The notes: a model not told the origin generated them from the letters alone. A stretch of 64,000 bases of DNA from JABAAW01 sp965216605 (GCA_965216605.1 CBDCGG010000002.1:310001-374000), one strand, 5' to 3'. Positions 1 to 8,929 are shown, counted from the stretch's first letter. A program made the numbers and translations.

Positions 1-1
1 T

Positions 2-118
2 AGCTCCTCCCTGAAAACCCTCAAAAACCGCGACCGACACTGCCAAGTCGTCCGCCGTAAAGGAAGACTCTACGTCATCAATAAACGAAATCCTCGCTTC
101 AAAGCACGCCAAGGATGA
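2..118 (+). CDS. rpmJ: 50S ribosomal protein L36 (bL36), 5'-truncated
   Basis: The window opens inside this gene; the visible 38 residues begin SSLKTLKNRDRHCQVVRRKG and end RFKARQG followed by TGA. This matches the longer bL36 type with the ARQG tail that is usual in Alphaproteobacteria, a small basic zinc-independent protein of the large ribosomal subunit. Only about three N-terminal residues should be missing. It lies alone here, and the next gene starts 124 bp downstream. Confidence 0.9.
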   Translation, partial: SSSLKTLKNRDRHCQVVRRKGRLYVINKRNPRFKARQG

Positions 119-189
119 CTCCAAAGATAACTCCAAGAATAATTTAATGGTAGCTCAAGGCTAATCTCAAGGCTAACCCAAAACTCCCT

Positions 190-208
190 CTACTGCTCTT
201 AGCAGTAG
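190..208 (+). terminator. Hairpin downstream of rpmJ, possible terminator
   Basis: An 8-bp perfect stem CTACTGCT / AGCAGTAG closes on a 3-nt loop 72 bp after the rpmJ stop. No T tract follows, so intrinsic termination is only a possibility. The stretch before it contains small direct repeats (ACTCCAA and CTCAAGGCTAA, each twice). Confidence 0.35.
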
Positions 209-242
209 CTAGCCTCCTAATAAGTCACCCCTCTAGCCTCCC

Positions 243-752
243 TTGCAATCCCTGAGGCATCTCGTCGGAAAAGCCGCACAAGTCTGGGCATGGCTCGGTG
301 CCGCCATGCTCATAGCCATCGCCGCCATGACAACCCTCAGCGTCATCGGACGCACCCTCCTCGCTAAACCCCTGCTCGGCGATTTTGAAATCACAGAACT
401 CGCCTGCGCCATGGTAATTTTTATGTTCCTGCCACTCGCCCAATGGCACCTCGATCACACCAGCGTCGATATCTTCACTCAACACACCTCAGCGCGCTTT
501 AAATTTTACTGCCAAAAAGTCGCTCAAAGCGCAACGCTCCTCATAACCCTGCTGCTCCTATGGCGCATGACGCTCGGCGCACAGCAACTCCAGCAAGCGC
601 ACGAGGTGACCACGATACTAGGACTGCCGCGATACCTCCCCTTTCCCGCAATCCTCCTCTCCCTCATCCTGCTCGCATGCGTGCTGCTCGTCCAACTCAC
701 CCACAAAGACACAAAAGACAAACCCCACAACAAGCCCGAATCTGCTGCATGA
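243..752 (+). CDS. TRAP transporter small permease (DctQ-type)
   Basis: This 169-residue integral membrane protein has four hydrophobic stretches (about residues 15-35, 50-70, 90-110 and 130-155), the layout of DctQ/TRAP small subunits. These subunits pair with the large permease and a periplasmic binding protein to import organic acids or similar solutes by sodium-driven symport. The chosen start is TTG at 243, the only start near the first membrane segment; no clear ribosome binding site is visible, so the start is uncertain. It overlaps the next gene by 4 bp (ATGA), which implies translational coupling. The periplasmic DctP-type binding protein is not in the window, so the substrate cannot be named. 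Confidence 0.85.
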   Translation: MQSLRHLVGKAAQVWAWLGAAMLIAIAAMTTLSVIGRTLLAKPLLGDFEITELACAMVIFMFLPLAQWHLDHTSVDIFTQHTSARFKFYCQKVAQSATLLITLLLLWRMTLGAQQLQQAHEVTTILGLPRYLPFPAILLSLILLACVLLVQLTHKDTKDKPHNKPESAA

Positions 753-2077
753 CGATCGCTCTCGTCCTCGCAACCCTGCTGCTTTTGCTGGTCCTACGCC
801 TGCCGGTCGCGGTCGCCATGATCGCAAGCGCAAGTCTCGGTTTTGCCCTGCTAGGCGCTTTTTCCAACATGCTCTCATACTGGAAGACCGCCGGCTTTTG
901 GCTTTTCTCCTCCTACGACCTCTCGGTGATTCCGCTGTTTATTCTGATGGGGCAATGCGCCGCACGATCAGGCTTGAGCCAAAGCCTCTTTCGCGCCGCG
1001 CGCGCCGCCATCGGACACAAACGCGGAGGACTGGCCATGTCCGCCATCGCAGGCTGCGCAGGCTTTGCCGCCATGTGCGGCTCGTCGTTGGCAACCGCTG
1101 CAACAATGGGACGCGTCGCCCTGCCCGAACTGCGAGTTAACAATTACGAAGGAGGATTCGCCGCCGCAACCCTAGCTATCGGAGGAACGCTGGGAATTCT
1201 GATTCCTCCCTCCATCGTGCTGGTCATCTTCGCCATCATCACAGAGGCGAATATCGCCAAACTCTTCGCTGCAGCCCTCATCCCCGGCATGCTCGCCGCC
1301 GCCCTCTATATGACGACAGCCGCCCTCTACGCGCGCAAAAATCCGCACAACGCTCCCCCCGCACCGCGCGCCTCACGCGCCGAGCAACGACAAGCACTGC
1401 TGCAAGTCCTGCCCGCCTTCGCTGTCATCGCGCTAGTTATCGGAGGGCTCTACGCAGGTTGGACAACGCCGAGCGAAGCCGCCGCGCTCGGCTGTAGTGC
1501 CGTCTTCTGCCACTTCATCATCACTGCGTACAGAAAGAAGACCCAACACAGAATCGGCACAGACTTGCTCGCTATCCTCTCCGAAACGGCACGCGCGAGC
1601 GCGATGATTTTCTTCATCCTGCTCGCCGCCGACCTGTTGAGTGCCTTCCTCGCGCTTGCAGGATTGCCGCAAGCCCTCGCGCACACGCTTTCCTCTAATA
1701 CGCTCGCTCCCTACAGCCTTCTGCTGCTCACCATGCTTTTGTTGGTGTTGCTCGGCTGCTTTCTCGACAGCCTCTCGATCGTCGTCCTGACGATGCCCCT
1801 GCTCTGGCCCGTGCTGAGCGGGCTAGACTTCGGCATGCCGCCCGAACACTTCCAGCTGTGGTTCGGTATCCTCGCGCTCATTCTCGTCGAGATCGGACTC
1901 ATTACCCCGCCCGTAGGACTGAACTGCCTCATCATCCACCGTATCGCGCAAACCGTGCCCCTCAAGCGCATCTTTCGCGCCTCCATCCCCTACCTCTCTG
2001 CAGACTTGCTCCGCATCGCGCTGCTATTGCTCTTTCCGCAACTCGTCTTGTGGCTGCCAGAATTTCTCAACCTCTAG
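749..2077 (+). CDS. TRAP transporter large permease (DctM-type)
   Basis: The 442-residue protein begins MTIALVLATLLLLLVLRLPV and is hydrophobic throughout, with about 12 predicted membrane segments and the glycine/serine-rich GCAGFAAMCGSSLATAATMG and GTLGILIPPSIVLV stretches characteristic of DctM. It forms the transport channel with the DctQ subunit encoded immediately upstream. A longer reading frame runs from 560, but that extension lies inside dctQ and is arginine/proline-rich, so ATG 749 is preferred. Its stop overlaps the end of the convergent aminotransferase gene by a few bases. Confidence 0.93.
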   Translation: MTIALVLATLLLLLVLRLPVAVAMIASASLGFALLGAFSNMLSYWKTAGFWLFSSYDLSVIPLFILMGQCAARSGLSQSLFRAARAAIGHKRGGLAMSAIAGCAGFAAMCGSSLATAATMGRVALPELRVNNYEGGFAAATLAIGGTLGILIPPSIVLVIFAIITEANIAKLFAAALIPGMLAAALYMTTAALYARKNPHNAPPAPRASRAEQRQALLQVLPAFAVIALVIGGLYAGWTTPSEAAALGCSAVFCHFIITAYRKKTQHRIGTDLLAILSETARASAMIFFILLAADLLSAFLALAGLPQALAHTLSSNTLAPYSLLLLTMLLLVLLGCFLDSLSIVVLTMPLLWPVLSGLDFGMPPEHFQLWFGILALILVEIGLITPPVGLNCLIIHRIAQTVPLKRIFRASIPYLSADLLRIALLLLFPQLVLWLPEFLNL

Positions 2078-3225
2078 AACGCTCCTATAACCGCCGCCAC
2101 AACCTCCTCCTGTTGCGCAAGCGTCAAATACGGATGCATCGGCAGGCTGACAACCTCCGCCGCCGCGCGCGTAGCTGCAGAAACGCCGCCGCCAACGACA
2201 GGACAATGCCGAAAAGCCTCCTGAGCGCATAACGCAAGAGGGTAGTGGACAAGCGTCGCAACCCCCGCCGCCGCACAACTTTCTCGAATGGCATCGCGGC
2301 GCGCACTCCGCAGCGTGTATTGTCCCCACACGCAAGTTCGCCCTGCAGGAACGCACGGCAGGCGCAACAAAGCCGCGCCTCCCTGCTCGTTCTTTTGTCG
2401 CAACGCCTGTTTAAAAAGATTTTCGTAAGTTTCTGCCACCCCTTGTCGCTGCAACAGCTCTTTCTCAAAGACGGTCAGTTTCGCCAACAAAACAGCCGCT
2501 TGCAGCGTATCCAAGCGTGAGTTCGTCCCAAGCCTGCGGTGACGATAGCGATGTCCCGCCTCCTGCCCGTGGTTTGCAATCTCGCGCACGAGGCAGGCGC
2601 GCTCGGCATCGTTCAAAAAAACAGCACCGCCATCGCCGTAGCAGCCCAAGGTCTTGGTCGGGAAAAAACTCGTGATAGCCGCATCTCCCAAAGAAACGCT
2701 AGAGCGTCCATCGTAACGCGCGCCCAAGCTCTGGGCTGCGTCGATCAAAAAGAACAACTCCTCTTCCCGCGCCACGGCGAGCAGACTCTCGTAATCACAA
2801 GGTAGCCCGTACAGCTCGACCGCCATGACGGCTTTGGCAGCAAGTCCTTGCCCGCGCGCATCGAGCAGCGCACGTTTCAAAGAGTTCACAGCGAGCGTGA
2901 AGTTCTCGTCGATATCGACAAAGAAAGGGACAGCCCCGCATAACAGCACCGCCTCGGCACTAGCGGCAAAGGTGAAGGCGGGAACGAACACGGCATCGCC
3001 CGCGCCGATTCCCTGCGCTCGCAAGGCAATGGCTAAGGCGTCTGTGCCGTTTGCACAGGCGATCGTGTGCGCAACCTCGTGCTCCTTGCAAAGTCGCTTC
3101 TCCAACGCCGCAACCTCAGGTCCCAAGATGAACTGCCCGTGCTGTAGAACGCGCTCGATTCCCTCACCAAGCACTGCCTCGATGCGCGCACGCTGCGCCG
3201 CCAAGTCGATAAAAGAAACCGCCAT
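2074..3225 (-). CDS. DegT/DnrJ/EryC1/StrS aminotransferase, WbpE/WlbC-like
   Basis: A 383-residue PLP-dependent sugar aminotransferase. The fold-defining motifs are present: LIDAAQSLGA around residue 162 (PLP-binding Asp) and SFFPTKTLGCYGDGGA with the Schiff-base lysine near residue 191. The N-terminus MAVSFIDLAAQRARI resembles the WbpE/WlbC group, which transaminates the 3-keto group of UDP-2-acetamido-2-deoxy-3-keto-glucuronate using glutamate. The neighbouring WlbA-like dehydrogenase makes exactly that keto sugar, which supports the assignment. It is the last gene of a three-gene minus-strand unit (MFS, dehydrogenase, aminotransferase), 47 bp after its neighbour. The gene symbol is left blank because the acyltransferase of the pathway is not visible. 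Confidence 0.88.
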   Translation of the reverse strand: MAVSFIDLAAQRARIEAVLGEGIERVLQHGQFILGPEVAALEKRLCKEHEVAHTIACANGTDALAIALRAQGIGAGDAVFVPAFTFAASAEAVLLCGAVPFFVDIDENFTLAVNSLKRALLDARGQGLAAKAVMAVELYGLPCDYESLLAVAREEELFFLIDAAQSLGARYDGRSSVSLGDAAITSFFPTKTLGCYGDGGAVFLNDAERACLVREIANHGQEAGHRYRHRRLGTNSRLDTLQAAVLLAKLTVFEKELLQRQGVAETYENLFKQALRQKNEQGGAALLRLPCVPAGRTCVWGQYTLRSARRDAIRESCAAAGVATLVHYPLALCAQEAFRHCPVVGGGVSAATRAAAEVVSLPMHPYLTLAQQEEVVAAVIGAF

Positions 3226-3272
3226 GTTGCGCCGAACGAGCTAACTAACGAAAGTCCAACAGCCTGTCTTGC

Positions 3273-4217
3273 CTAGAGGTACTTGCGCGCAAAGGGATGC
3301 GGCTCGCCCATATTCACTTGCAGAGCGTGTTCGCGGATTCCGCTGACAATTTGGATCGAAGGACGCGCCTCCTCGATACCCAAGCCCCTGCCCTCCATCA
3401 CACTGCGATAGACCTCCGAGTGCAAGTCGGCGAAGCCGTGAGAAAACTCGATCTCGCGCTTGTCCAAACGAATGTTTCTATACGGTTGATCCGCCGCACT
3501 GCCCTCAGGCAAGTCGTTGCGATCGATCGACAAATACCAGCGCACGCGCGCGCGCTCCAACTCCATGTAACCCGCGACGCGTTGCTTGTCTCGAACATGC
3601 ACGATGTTCAGCGAAACCTTGCCAAACAGCAAGTGCAGCATGTCGAAGAAATGAATGCCGATCGTCGTCGCCAATCCGCCGGACTTGCTCTCCTCGCCCT
3701 TCCACGAGGTCTGAAACCACGGACCGCGCGGCGTAATATAGGTGAGCTCCACATCGTGAACCTTGTCGGAAGATACAAGCTCATCGCGCAGCTTTATGAT
3801 GTCGGGATGCAATCGCAGCTGCAACACCACATAAACACGCCGCCCTGTCTCGCGTTCCAACTCCTGCAAGCCGTCCAAGTTCGAGGGGTTCAGCACCAAG
3901 GGCTTCTCGCAGATCGCATCGGCACCCGCGCGCAAGGCGTAGCGAATGTGCGAATCGTGCAAGTAGTCGGGAGAAACTATCCCCACATAGTTGACGGGCT
4001 CGCCGCGACGGTTGCACTGATCGATGAACCTCTCGAAGCGCTCGAACTCCTTGAAGAACCGAGCATCGGGAAAGTAGCGATCCATAAACCCTATTGCATC
4101 GTTCGGATCCATCGCCGCCAAGAGATCTCCGCCCACCTCCTTGATCGCCTTCATGTGACGCGGGGAGACATAGCCCGCCGCCCCGATCAACGAGAAAGTT
4201 TTTTTCCGCTCGCTCAC
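3273..4217 (-). CDS. Gfo/Idh/MocA oxidoreductase, WlbA/WbpB-like UDP-GlcNAcA 3-dehydrogenase
   Basis: This 314-residue NAD-dependent dehydrogenase starts near SLIGAAGYVSPRHMKAIKEV, the WlbA/WbpB form of the Rossmann motif. It contains DAICEKPLVLNP with the catalytic-region Lys near residue 105 and IGIHFFDMLH in the C-terminal substrate domain. WlbA/WbpB oxidises the 3-hydroxyl of UDP-N-acetylglucosaminuronate as the step before WbpE transamination. The start ATG overlaps the stop of the upstream MFS gene by 4 bp, so the three genes are probably co-transcribed. The substrate is inferred from similarity and context. Confidence 0.88.
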   Translation of the reverse strand: MSERKKTFSLIGAAGYVSPRHMKAIKEVGGDLLAAMDPNDAIGFMDRYFPDARFFKEFERFERFIDQCNRRGEPVNYVGIVSPDYLHDSHIRYALRAGADAICEKPLVLNPSNLDGLQELERETGRRVYVVLQLRLHPDIIKLRDELVSSDKVHDVELTYITPRGPWFQTSWKGEESKSGGLATTIGIHFFDMLHLLFGKVSLNIVHVRDKQRVAGYMELERARVRWYLSIDRNDLPEGSAADQPYRNIRLDKREIEFSHGFADLHSEVYRSVMEGRGLGIEEARPSIQIVSGIREHALQVNMGEPHPFARKYL

Positions 4218-5533
4218 GGTCTGCCCTCCGCGCTGTCCTGCTTCGGCAAAAGCAGCGCGCCGCCCAACAAGAACAGCAAGATCGGCAACAAGCCCAGTCT
4301 GCTATCGGCAAAGAGGACTGTTGCCGCAGAGACCGCCAATGGTCCCACGAATGCCGTCGCCTTCCCCGAAAGCGCGTACCATCCGAATGCTTGTCCTGCG
4401 GCTTCTTGCGGCACGAGGCGGGAAAGAATCACACGGCTAGAGGATTGCAGCGGTCCGAAGAAGACCCCCATCGTCAGAGCGCAAAGCCAAAAGAGCGACT
4501 TACTCGGCAAGGCTATCAATCCCAAGCCCAGCAACAAGACGGCGATCACCGAGTAGCGGACGATTCTGATCGCTCCCACACGATTTTCGATCAGCCCTCC
4601 GACCATCGCTCCGAGCGCCGCCGTGATGTTCATCAAGATACCGAACAGCAAAACGCCCTGCAGCGAAAAGTCATGCACGCTGATGGCGAAGATGCCTCCG
4701 ACGGCAAAGATCGTCGTGACGCCGTCGCTGTAGAGCATGCGCGCGAGCAGGAATCGTCCTGTATACGACAAACCCCGACCTTGCCAAAGCAAGAGCTTAG
4801 GCAGCTTGCGCTTGTCCTTATCCTTGCGACGCTCCACTTTTGCCAGCCCTTTTACCAACCCCGTCCTGCGGAACAAGATCCAAAAAAACGGCAAGGAGAA
4901 AATAAAAAACCACAATCCCGCCAGCACAAACACGGCACGCACATGTTCTGCTCCCTCGCGGGTCAAGCCGAAGGGAAGCTGTTCGGGTTGAATAAAAAGC
5001 AGCAAGGCGATGAGCAACGCGGACAACCCTCCCAAGTAGCCCATCCCCCAAGCCAATCCTGATAACGCGCCGCGCTGCTTGTCGGGCAGCAGCGATGGAA
5101 TCAAGGCGTTGTACAGAAACGCCGAAAGCTCGAAGGTAACATTCGCCAAGCCCACGACGAGCAACACGCTCAACAGCGAGCGTTCGCCCGGCACCGCGAA
5201 CCATAACAGCGCGCACAGCAGCATCGTTGCGCAGGAGAAGAACAACAGCAAACTACGCATCGTTCCCGTTCGGTCTGCCAGCCGCCCCAACAGCGGAGCT
5301 GCCACTGCGACGAGCAACGCCGACCACCCTATCGCTTGCGTCCAATAGATCTGCCCTAATACGGCATCGCCGACGATCGCTGTCGCAAAAAAGGCGGGAA
5401 AGACAAAGGTCACGATCAGCGTCGGGAAGGCAGAATTTGCCCAATCGAAGCTACACCAACCCCACATGGCTTGCTTGCTAGAAAAAGCGCGTCTGTCGTT
5501 TTTCGCGTCTTTTTCCGCGTCTTTTTTTGCCAT
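4214..5533 (-). CDS. MFS transporter, UMF1/Atg22-like
   Basis: The 439-residue protein contains about twelve membrane segments and the sequence WGWCSFDWANSAFPTLIVTF at residues 24-43, a hallmark of the UMF1 family of major facilitator proteins. A preserved LLGRLADRTG loop follows segment 2. The start ATG has a good AAGGAG sequence upstream. It leads the unit with the WlbA- and WbpE-like genes, so it may move an amino-sugar or its product, but no substrate is established for this family in bacteria. The N-terminus carries a small lysine/aspartate repeat (KKDAEKDAKND). Confidence 0.85.
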   Translation of the reverse strand: MAKKDAEKDAKNDRRAFSSKQAMWGWCSFDWANSAFPTLIVTFVFPAFFATAIVGDAVLGQIYWTQAIGWSALLVAVAAPLLGRLADRTGTMRSLLLFFSCATMLLCALLWFAVPGERSLLSVLLVVGLANVTFELSAFLYNALIPSLLPDKQRGALSGLAWGMGYLGGLSALLIALLLFIQPEQLPFGLTREGAEHVRAVFVLAGLWFFIFSLPFFWILFRRTGLVKGLAKVERRKDKDKRKLPKLLLWQGRGLSYTGRFLLARMLYSDGVTTIFAVGGIFAISVHDFSLQGVLLFGILMNITAALGAMVGGLIENRVGAIRIVRYSVIAVLLLGLGLIALPSKSLFWLCALTMGVFFGPLQSSSRVILSRLVPQEAAGQAFGWYALSGKATAFVGPLAVSAATVLFADSRLGLLPILLFLLGGALLLPKQDSAEGRP

Positions 5534-5635
5534 GCTTTTCTTCTCCTTGAAGTGTCTTGCTGTTGCGTTGTCGTTGTTCGTTGTTTTTTGTTCTTGGTTT
5601 TTTTCAAAGCCACTCTTCGTCTTACTATTCGTCCT

Positions 5636-5687
5636 ACGCTAATTCCTGCGCTAATTCCTGCGCTAATTCCTGCGCCAATTCCTGCTC
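5636..5687. repeat. Four-copy 12-nt tandem repeat (AATTCCTGCGCT)
   Basis: Four nearly identical copies of AATTCCTGCGCT sit between the MFS start and tRNA-Gly. The last copy is degenerate. It lies just upstream of the possible tRNA promoter. No gene is supported here. Confidence 0.85.
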
Positions 5688-5716
5688 TTGCGCGTAGGGG
5701 AAGGTTAGTCTAGAGT
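5688..5716 (+). promoter_or_regulatory. Possible sigma-70 promoter for tRNA-Gly
   Basis: TTGCGC at 5688-5693 and TAGAGT at 5711-5716 are separated by 17 bp, and the -10 hexamer ends 10 bp before the tRNA. Both hexamers match the consensus at four of six positions. Position relative to the tRNA makes this plausible, but it is a weak match. Confidence 0.35.
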
Positions 5717-5726
5717 GTTTCGAGAT

Positions 5727-5801
5727 GCGGGCGTAGCTCAGGGGTAGAGCGCAACCTTGCCAAGGTTGAAGTCGAGGGTTCGAATCCCTTCGCCCGCTCC
5801 A
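5727..5801 (+). tRNA. tRNA-Gly (anticodon GCC)
   Basis: A complete cloverleaf can be drawn: acceptor GCGGGCG / CGCCCGC, D arm GTAGCTCAGGGGTAGAGC, anticodon stem AACCT / AGGTT around the loop containing GCC, and T arm GAGGGTTCGAATCCCTT. The CCA end is encoded in the DNA. It stands alone between the MFS gene and the SH3-glmM run. Three copies of AGGCTTGGGG follow at 5818-5847. Confidence 0.97.
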
Positions 5802-5916
5802 ACGATACACACCACAAGAGGCTTGGGGGAGGCTTGGGGAGGCTTGCCATCGCCAACGCTTACAACCTAGCATATCCTCCGAAGGCTTTGTAAAGGAAGA
5901 AACACCCCTGTGCCTT

Positions 5917-6492
5917 ATGCTCGCTTGTTCTGTCCGTCCTTCGCGCCAAAGCCAACGCGCGCGCCGCAGCTTGCAGATCGCCATAGGCAAGGCTATGACC
6001 ATGGGCATGGTCTTGGGCATGGTCTTGTGCCTGCTCGCCGCTCTGTACGGCGGCAACAGCGCGATGGGACAAACGCCACTCAAGCCCTTCGACCCCTATT
6101 TTCTGAGTCTGCGCTTCAACGAAACCTACATGCGCTCAGGTCCTGGTCGTCAGTATCCCGCTCTGTGGGTCTATCGACGCTTGGGCATGCCTATCGAAAT
6201 CATCGGTCACTTCGACGACTGGCGCAAGGTACGCGACTTCCAAGGCGATGTCGGCTGGATGCTGTCGAACCAACTGCAACGCCGCCGCGCCGTGATTGTA
6301 CTGCTGCCTGAAGTAGGACTCTACAAAGAGCCCGACACGAAGAGCGTGAAGATCGCACGACTCGGTAAGGAGGTGGTCGCGCGCGTGCAACGCTGCGACC
6401 ACGAGTGGTGTCGACTGTTGATCGACAGGCACGAAGGATGGACACGACGCGGAGGATTGTGGGGGCTTGCCGAAGAAGAAACTTTGCCATGA
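5917..6492 (+). CDS. Exported SH3-domain protein
   Basis: A 191-residue protein with an N-terminal hydrophobic segment (about residues 27-45, MVLGMVLCLLAALYGG) that reads as a signal peptide after a basic region. Two bacterial SH3-like repeats follow: the first around FNETYMRSGPGRQYPALWVY and GDVGWMLSNQL, the second around EVGLYKEPDTKSVKIARLG to the C-terminus. Such proteins are thought to bind cell-wall or other periplasmic ligands; the exact role is not known. A second ATG at 5995, preceded by GGCAAGG, is an alternative start that gives a shorter, more ordinary signal peptide. It overlaps glmM by 4 bp. Confidence 0.82.
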   Translation: MLACSVRPSRQSQRARRSLQIAIGKAMTMGMVLGMVLCLLAALYGGNSAMGQTPLKPFDPYFLSLRFNETYMRSGPGRQYPALWVYRRLGMPIEIIGHFDDWRKVRDFQGDVGWMLSNQLQRRRAVIVLLPEVGLYKEPDTKSVKIARLGKEVVARVQRCDHEWCRLLIDRHEGWTRRGGLWGLAEEETLP

Positions 6493-7853
6493 CAAAAAAC
6501 AACGGCACAGAACGACGCTACTTCGGTACCGACGGCATGCGCGGCACTGCGAACAGCGCGCCGATCACGCCTGAACTCGTGTTGCGGCTCGCGGAAGCGG
6601 CGGCGGTCTTCTTCCGCAAAGGCACGCGACGCCATAGGGTCGTCATCGGCAAGGATACGCGCCTTTCGGGTTACATGCTCGAACCCGCGCTGACGGCGGG
6701 TTTTGTCTCGATGGGCTTCGATGTCACCCTCGTCGGTCCCATGCCCACCCCTGCCGTCGCCATGCTGACCCGCTCGATGCGCGCCGATTTGGGCGTGGTT
6801 ATCTCGGCATCGCACAACCCCTACTGCGACAACGGCATCAAGCTCTTCGCACAAGACGGCTTCAAACTCGACGACAAGAGCGAGCAGCTTATCGAAGAAC
6901 TCATGCACGACACGACGCTCAAACGCGCGCGTCCCGAACGCTTGGGGCGCGCACAACGCATCGAAGACGCTCCAGGGCGCTATATCGAGTTCGTCAAGAA
7001 CTCCTTTCCACGCAATCTCGATCTGAAGGGCTTGACGATCGCGCTCGATTGCGCGCACGGGGCCGCCTATCGCGTGATGCCTCCGATTATAACAGAGCTT
7101 GGCGCAAAGATCGTCAAGCAGGTCGGCACCAGTCCCGATGGAACGAATATCAACAAGAACTGCGGCGCAACCGTGCCGAGCCGTATCGCCGAAATCACTC
7201 TGGCATCTGGTGCCGACATCGGCATCGCCGTCGACGGCGACGCCGATCGCTTGCTCGTCGTCTCGAAGCAGGGGCGCGTCGTCGATGGCAACCACCTGCT
7301 GGCTGCCATCGCAACGCATCTGCTCGAAGCCGACGAGATCCGCGGCGGCAGCGTCGTCTCTACCATCCTCGCCAACTTGGGCTTGGAGCGATATCTGGAG
7401 GGAAAAAAACTCTCTCTGCTGCGCACCGAGGTCGGAGACCGCTATGTCGTCGAACGCATGCGCGCAGCACAATGCAACATCGGCGGAGAACCCTCAGGAC
7501 ACATCGTCCTCTCCGACTACGCAACGACAGGCGACGCGCTCGTCGCTGCCTTGCAAGTTTGCGCCATCGTCGTGCGGAGCGGACACAGCGTCGATTCCTT
7601 CTCGCAACTCTTCGAACTCGTGCCGCAACAATCCATCAGCATACCCATGCCCAATCCGCGCGAAATACTCAGCGACGAAACGCTACAAAAAACCCTCGCC
7701 AAAATGAGACGGCACATCGCACAACAAAAAGGACGGCTCGTCGTGCGCGCATCAGGAACAGAGAAGGTCGTGCGCGTCATGGCGGAAGCCGAAGACGAGG
7801 GCTTGTTGCTGGAAACCTTAGAGGCAACGAAAAAAGTGCTGCTCGCCGCATGA
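6489..7853 (+). CDS. glmM: Phosphoglucosamine mutase
   Basis: GlmM converts glucosamine-6-phosphate to glucosamine-1-phosphate for UDP-GlcNAc, hence peptidoglycan and lipopolysaccharide. The 454-residue protein starts MTKNNGTERRYFGTDGMRG, carries the active-site serine motif VVISASHNP at about 103-111, the metal-binding DGDADR loop near residue 245, and GEPSGHIVLSD in the sugar-binding domain. The phosphate-binding RASGTEKVVRVM lies near the end. The length is normal. The reading frame extends upstream to 6405, but ATG 6489 fits the family start and overlaps the SH3 stop (ATGA). It also overlaps ribF by 4 bp. Confidence 0.97.
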   Translation: MTKNNGTERRYFGTDGMRGTANSAPITPELVLRLAEAAAVFFRKGTRRHRVVIGKDTRLSGYMLEPALTAGFVSMGFDVTLVGPMPTPAVAMLTRSMRADLGVVISASHNPYCDNGIKLFAQDGFKLDDKSEQLIEELMHDTTLKRARPERLGRAQRIEDAPGRYIEFVKNSFPRNLDLKGLTIALDCAHGAAYRVMPPIITELGAKIVKQVGTSPDGTNINKNCGATVPSRIAEITLASGADIGIAVDGDADRLLVVSKQGRVVDGNHLLAAIATHLLEADEIRGGSVVSTILANLGLERYLEGKKLSLLRTEVGDRYVVERMRAAQCNIGGEPSGHIVLSDYATTGDALVAALQVCAIVVRSGHSVDSFSQLFELVPQQSISIPMPNPREILSDETLQKTLAKMRRHIAQQKGRLVVRASGTEKVVRVMAEAEDEGLLLETLEATKKVLLAA

Positions 7854-8929
7854 CGCAACTCTTTACCGTCTCGAACGAAACTCTGTCTGAAAGCTTCGCC
7901 GAAAGTCTCTCTGAAAGCTTCCCTGCCGCACAACAATGCCGACGCGCCAGCATAGCCATCGGAAACTTCGACGGGCTGCACCTAGGACACCTCGCCCTGT
8001 TGCGCACCATGCAAAACAAGAACCTGCCTCGCCCTTGGGTCTTCCTCACCTTCGAACCCCATCCGCGACAATTCTTCGCGCCCGATGCTCCGCCCTTTCG
8101 CCTCTCCCACAGCGCGCAAAAGCAACGCTGGCTTGCCGAGCACAAGGTCGATGCCTTGTTGGTCGTCACCTTCGAGCAAACCCTCGCCGCGCTCGCACCC
8201 CACACCTTCGTCGAGAAATTTCTCGTGCAAGGCTTGCAAGCGCGCAATATCGTCGTCGGAGAAAATTTTGTCTTCGGACACAAGCGACAAGGCACGCTGG
8301 CAACGCTACGCGACTTCGAGGCGCGCAACGCCTTCCGCTTGCACGCTGTGCCTCTTTTGAGCTTGGACAAAACCCTCTACGCTTCGTCGCGCGCACGCGC
8401 GGCGATACGCGAGGCACAACTCGACGAGGCGCGCGCTATCTTGGGGCGCAGCTTTGAAATCGAGGGCGTCGTGCAAAAAGGAAAAGGACTGGGGAGTCGG
8501 CTCGGCTTTCCCACCGCCAACATCGACCCCGGCGATTACTGCCAACCTCGTTTTGGCGTCTACGATGTCTCTGTCCTCCGCGGGCGGGAGTGTTGGGATG
8601 CCGTTGCCAGCTTCGGCAAGCGTCCGACGCTGGGGGCGGGACTATCGCCTTTGTTGGAGTTGCATTTCTTCGACCGCTCCGAGACGCTCTACGGCGAGAC
8701 GCTGCGCGTAGGCTTCGAGCGGTTTCAGCGTCCTGAACAGCACTACGAATCGCTTGCCGCCTTGCAAGCGCAAATCGCCGATGATGTCGCCTCGTCGCGA
8801 GCCTACTTCGCCAAACGATCCCTGAAGCACAACCCCTCCTCTGCTCCCTCAGCTCCCTCAGCCCCTGCGCGAGAATCGCTGCAAAGGCGAGGAGACGAAA
8901 AGCAACAGGCAGCCTCGCAACCCTTGTGA
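7850..8929 (+). CDS. ribF: Bifunctional riboflavin kinase / FAD synthetase
   Basis: RibF phosphorylates riboflavin to FMN and adenylylates FMN to FAD. The N-terminal nucleotidyltransferase domain has IAIGNFDGLHLGHLALL and VVGENFVFGHKRQG; the C-terminal kinase domain has GKGLGSRLGFPTANI and GVYDVSV. At 359 residues it is somewhat longer than usual because of an N-terminal serine/glutamate repeat (ETLSESFAESLSESF, residues 10-24) and an alanine/proline-rich tail of about 35 residues. The ATG overlaps the glmM stop; the end overlaps dapB. The repeat at the N-terminus is one of many in-frame repeats in this window. Confidence 0.96.
   Translation: MTQLFTVSNETLSESFAESLSESFPAAQQCRRASIAIGNFDGLHLGHLALLRTMQNKNLPRPWVFLTFEPHPRQFFAPDAPPFRLSHSAQKQRWLAEHKVDALLVVTFEQTLAALAPHTFVEKFLVQGLQARNIVVGENFVFGHKRQGTLATLRDFEARNAFRLHAVPLLSLDKTLYASSRARAAIREAQLDEARAILGRSFEIEGVVQKGKGLGSRLGFPTANIDPGDYCQPRFGVYDVSVLRGRECWDAVASFGKRPTLGAGLSPLLELHFFDRSETLYGETLRVGFERFQRPEQHYESLAALQAQIADDVASSRAYFAKRSLKHNPSSAPSAPSAPARESLQRRGDEKQQAASQPL

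Noticed and set aside
560..748. Upstream extension of dctM
   Set aside because: The extra 63 codons lie inside dctQ in another frame and encode an arginine/proline-rich segment; the ATG at 749 fits the family start and overlaps the dctQ stop.
5634..6083. Minus-strand reading frame with RRDSNPRLQPWQGCALPLSY
   Set aside because: It is the antisense translation of tRNA-Gly plus the 12-nt repeat, a well-known spurious prediction.
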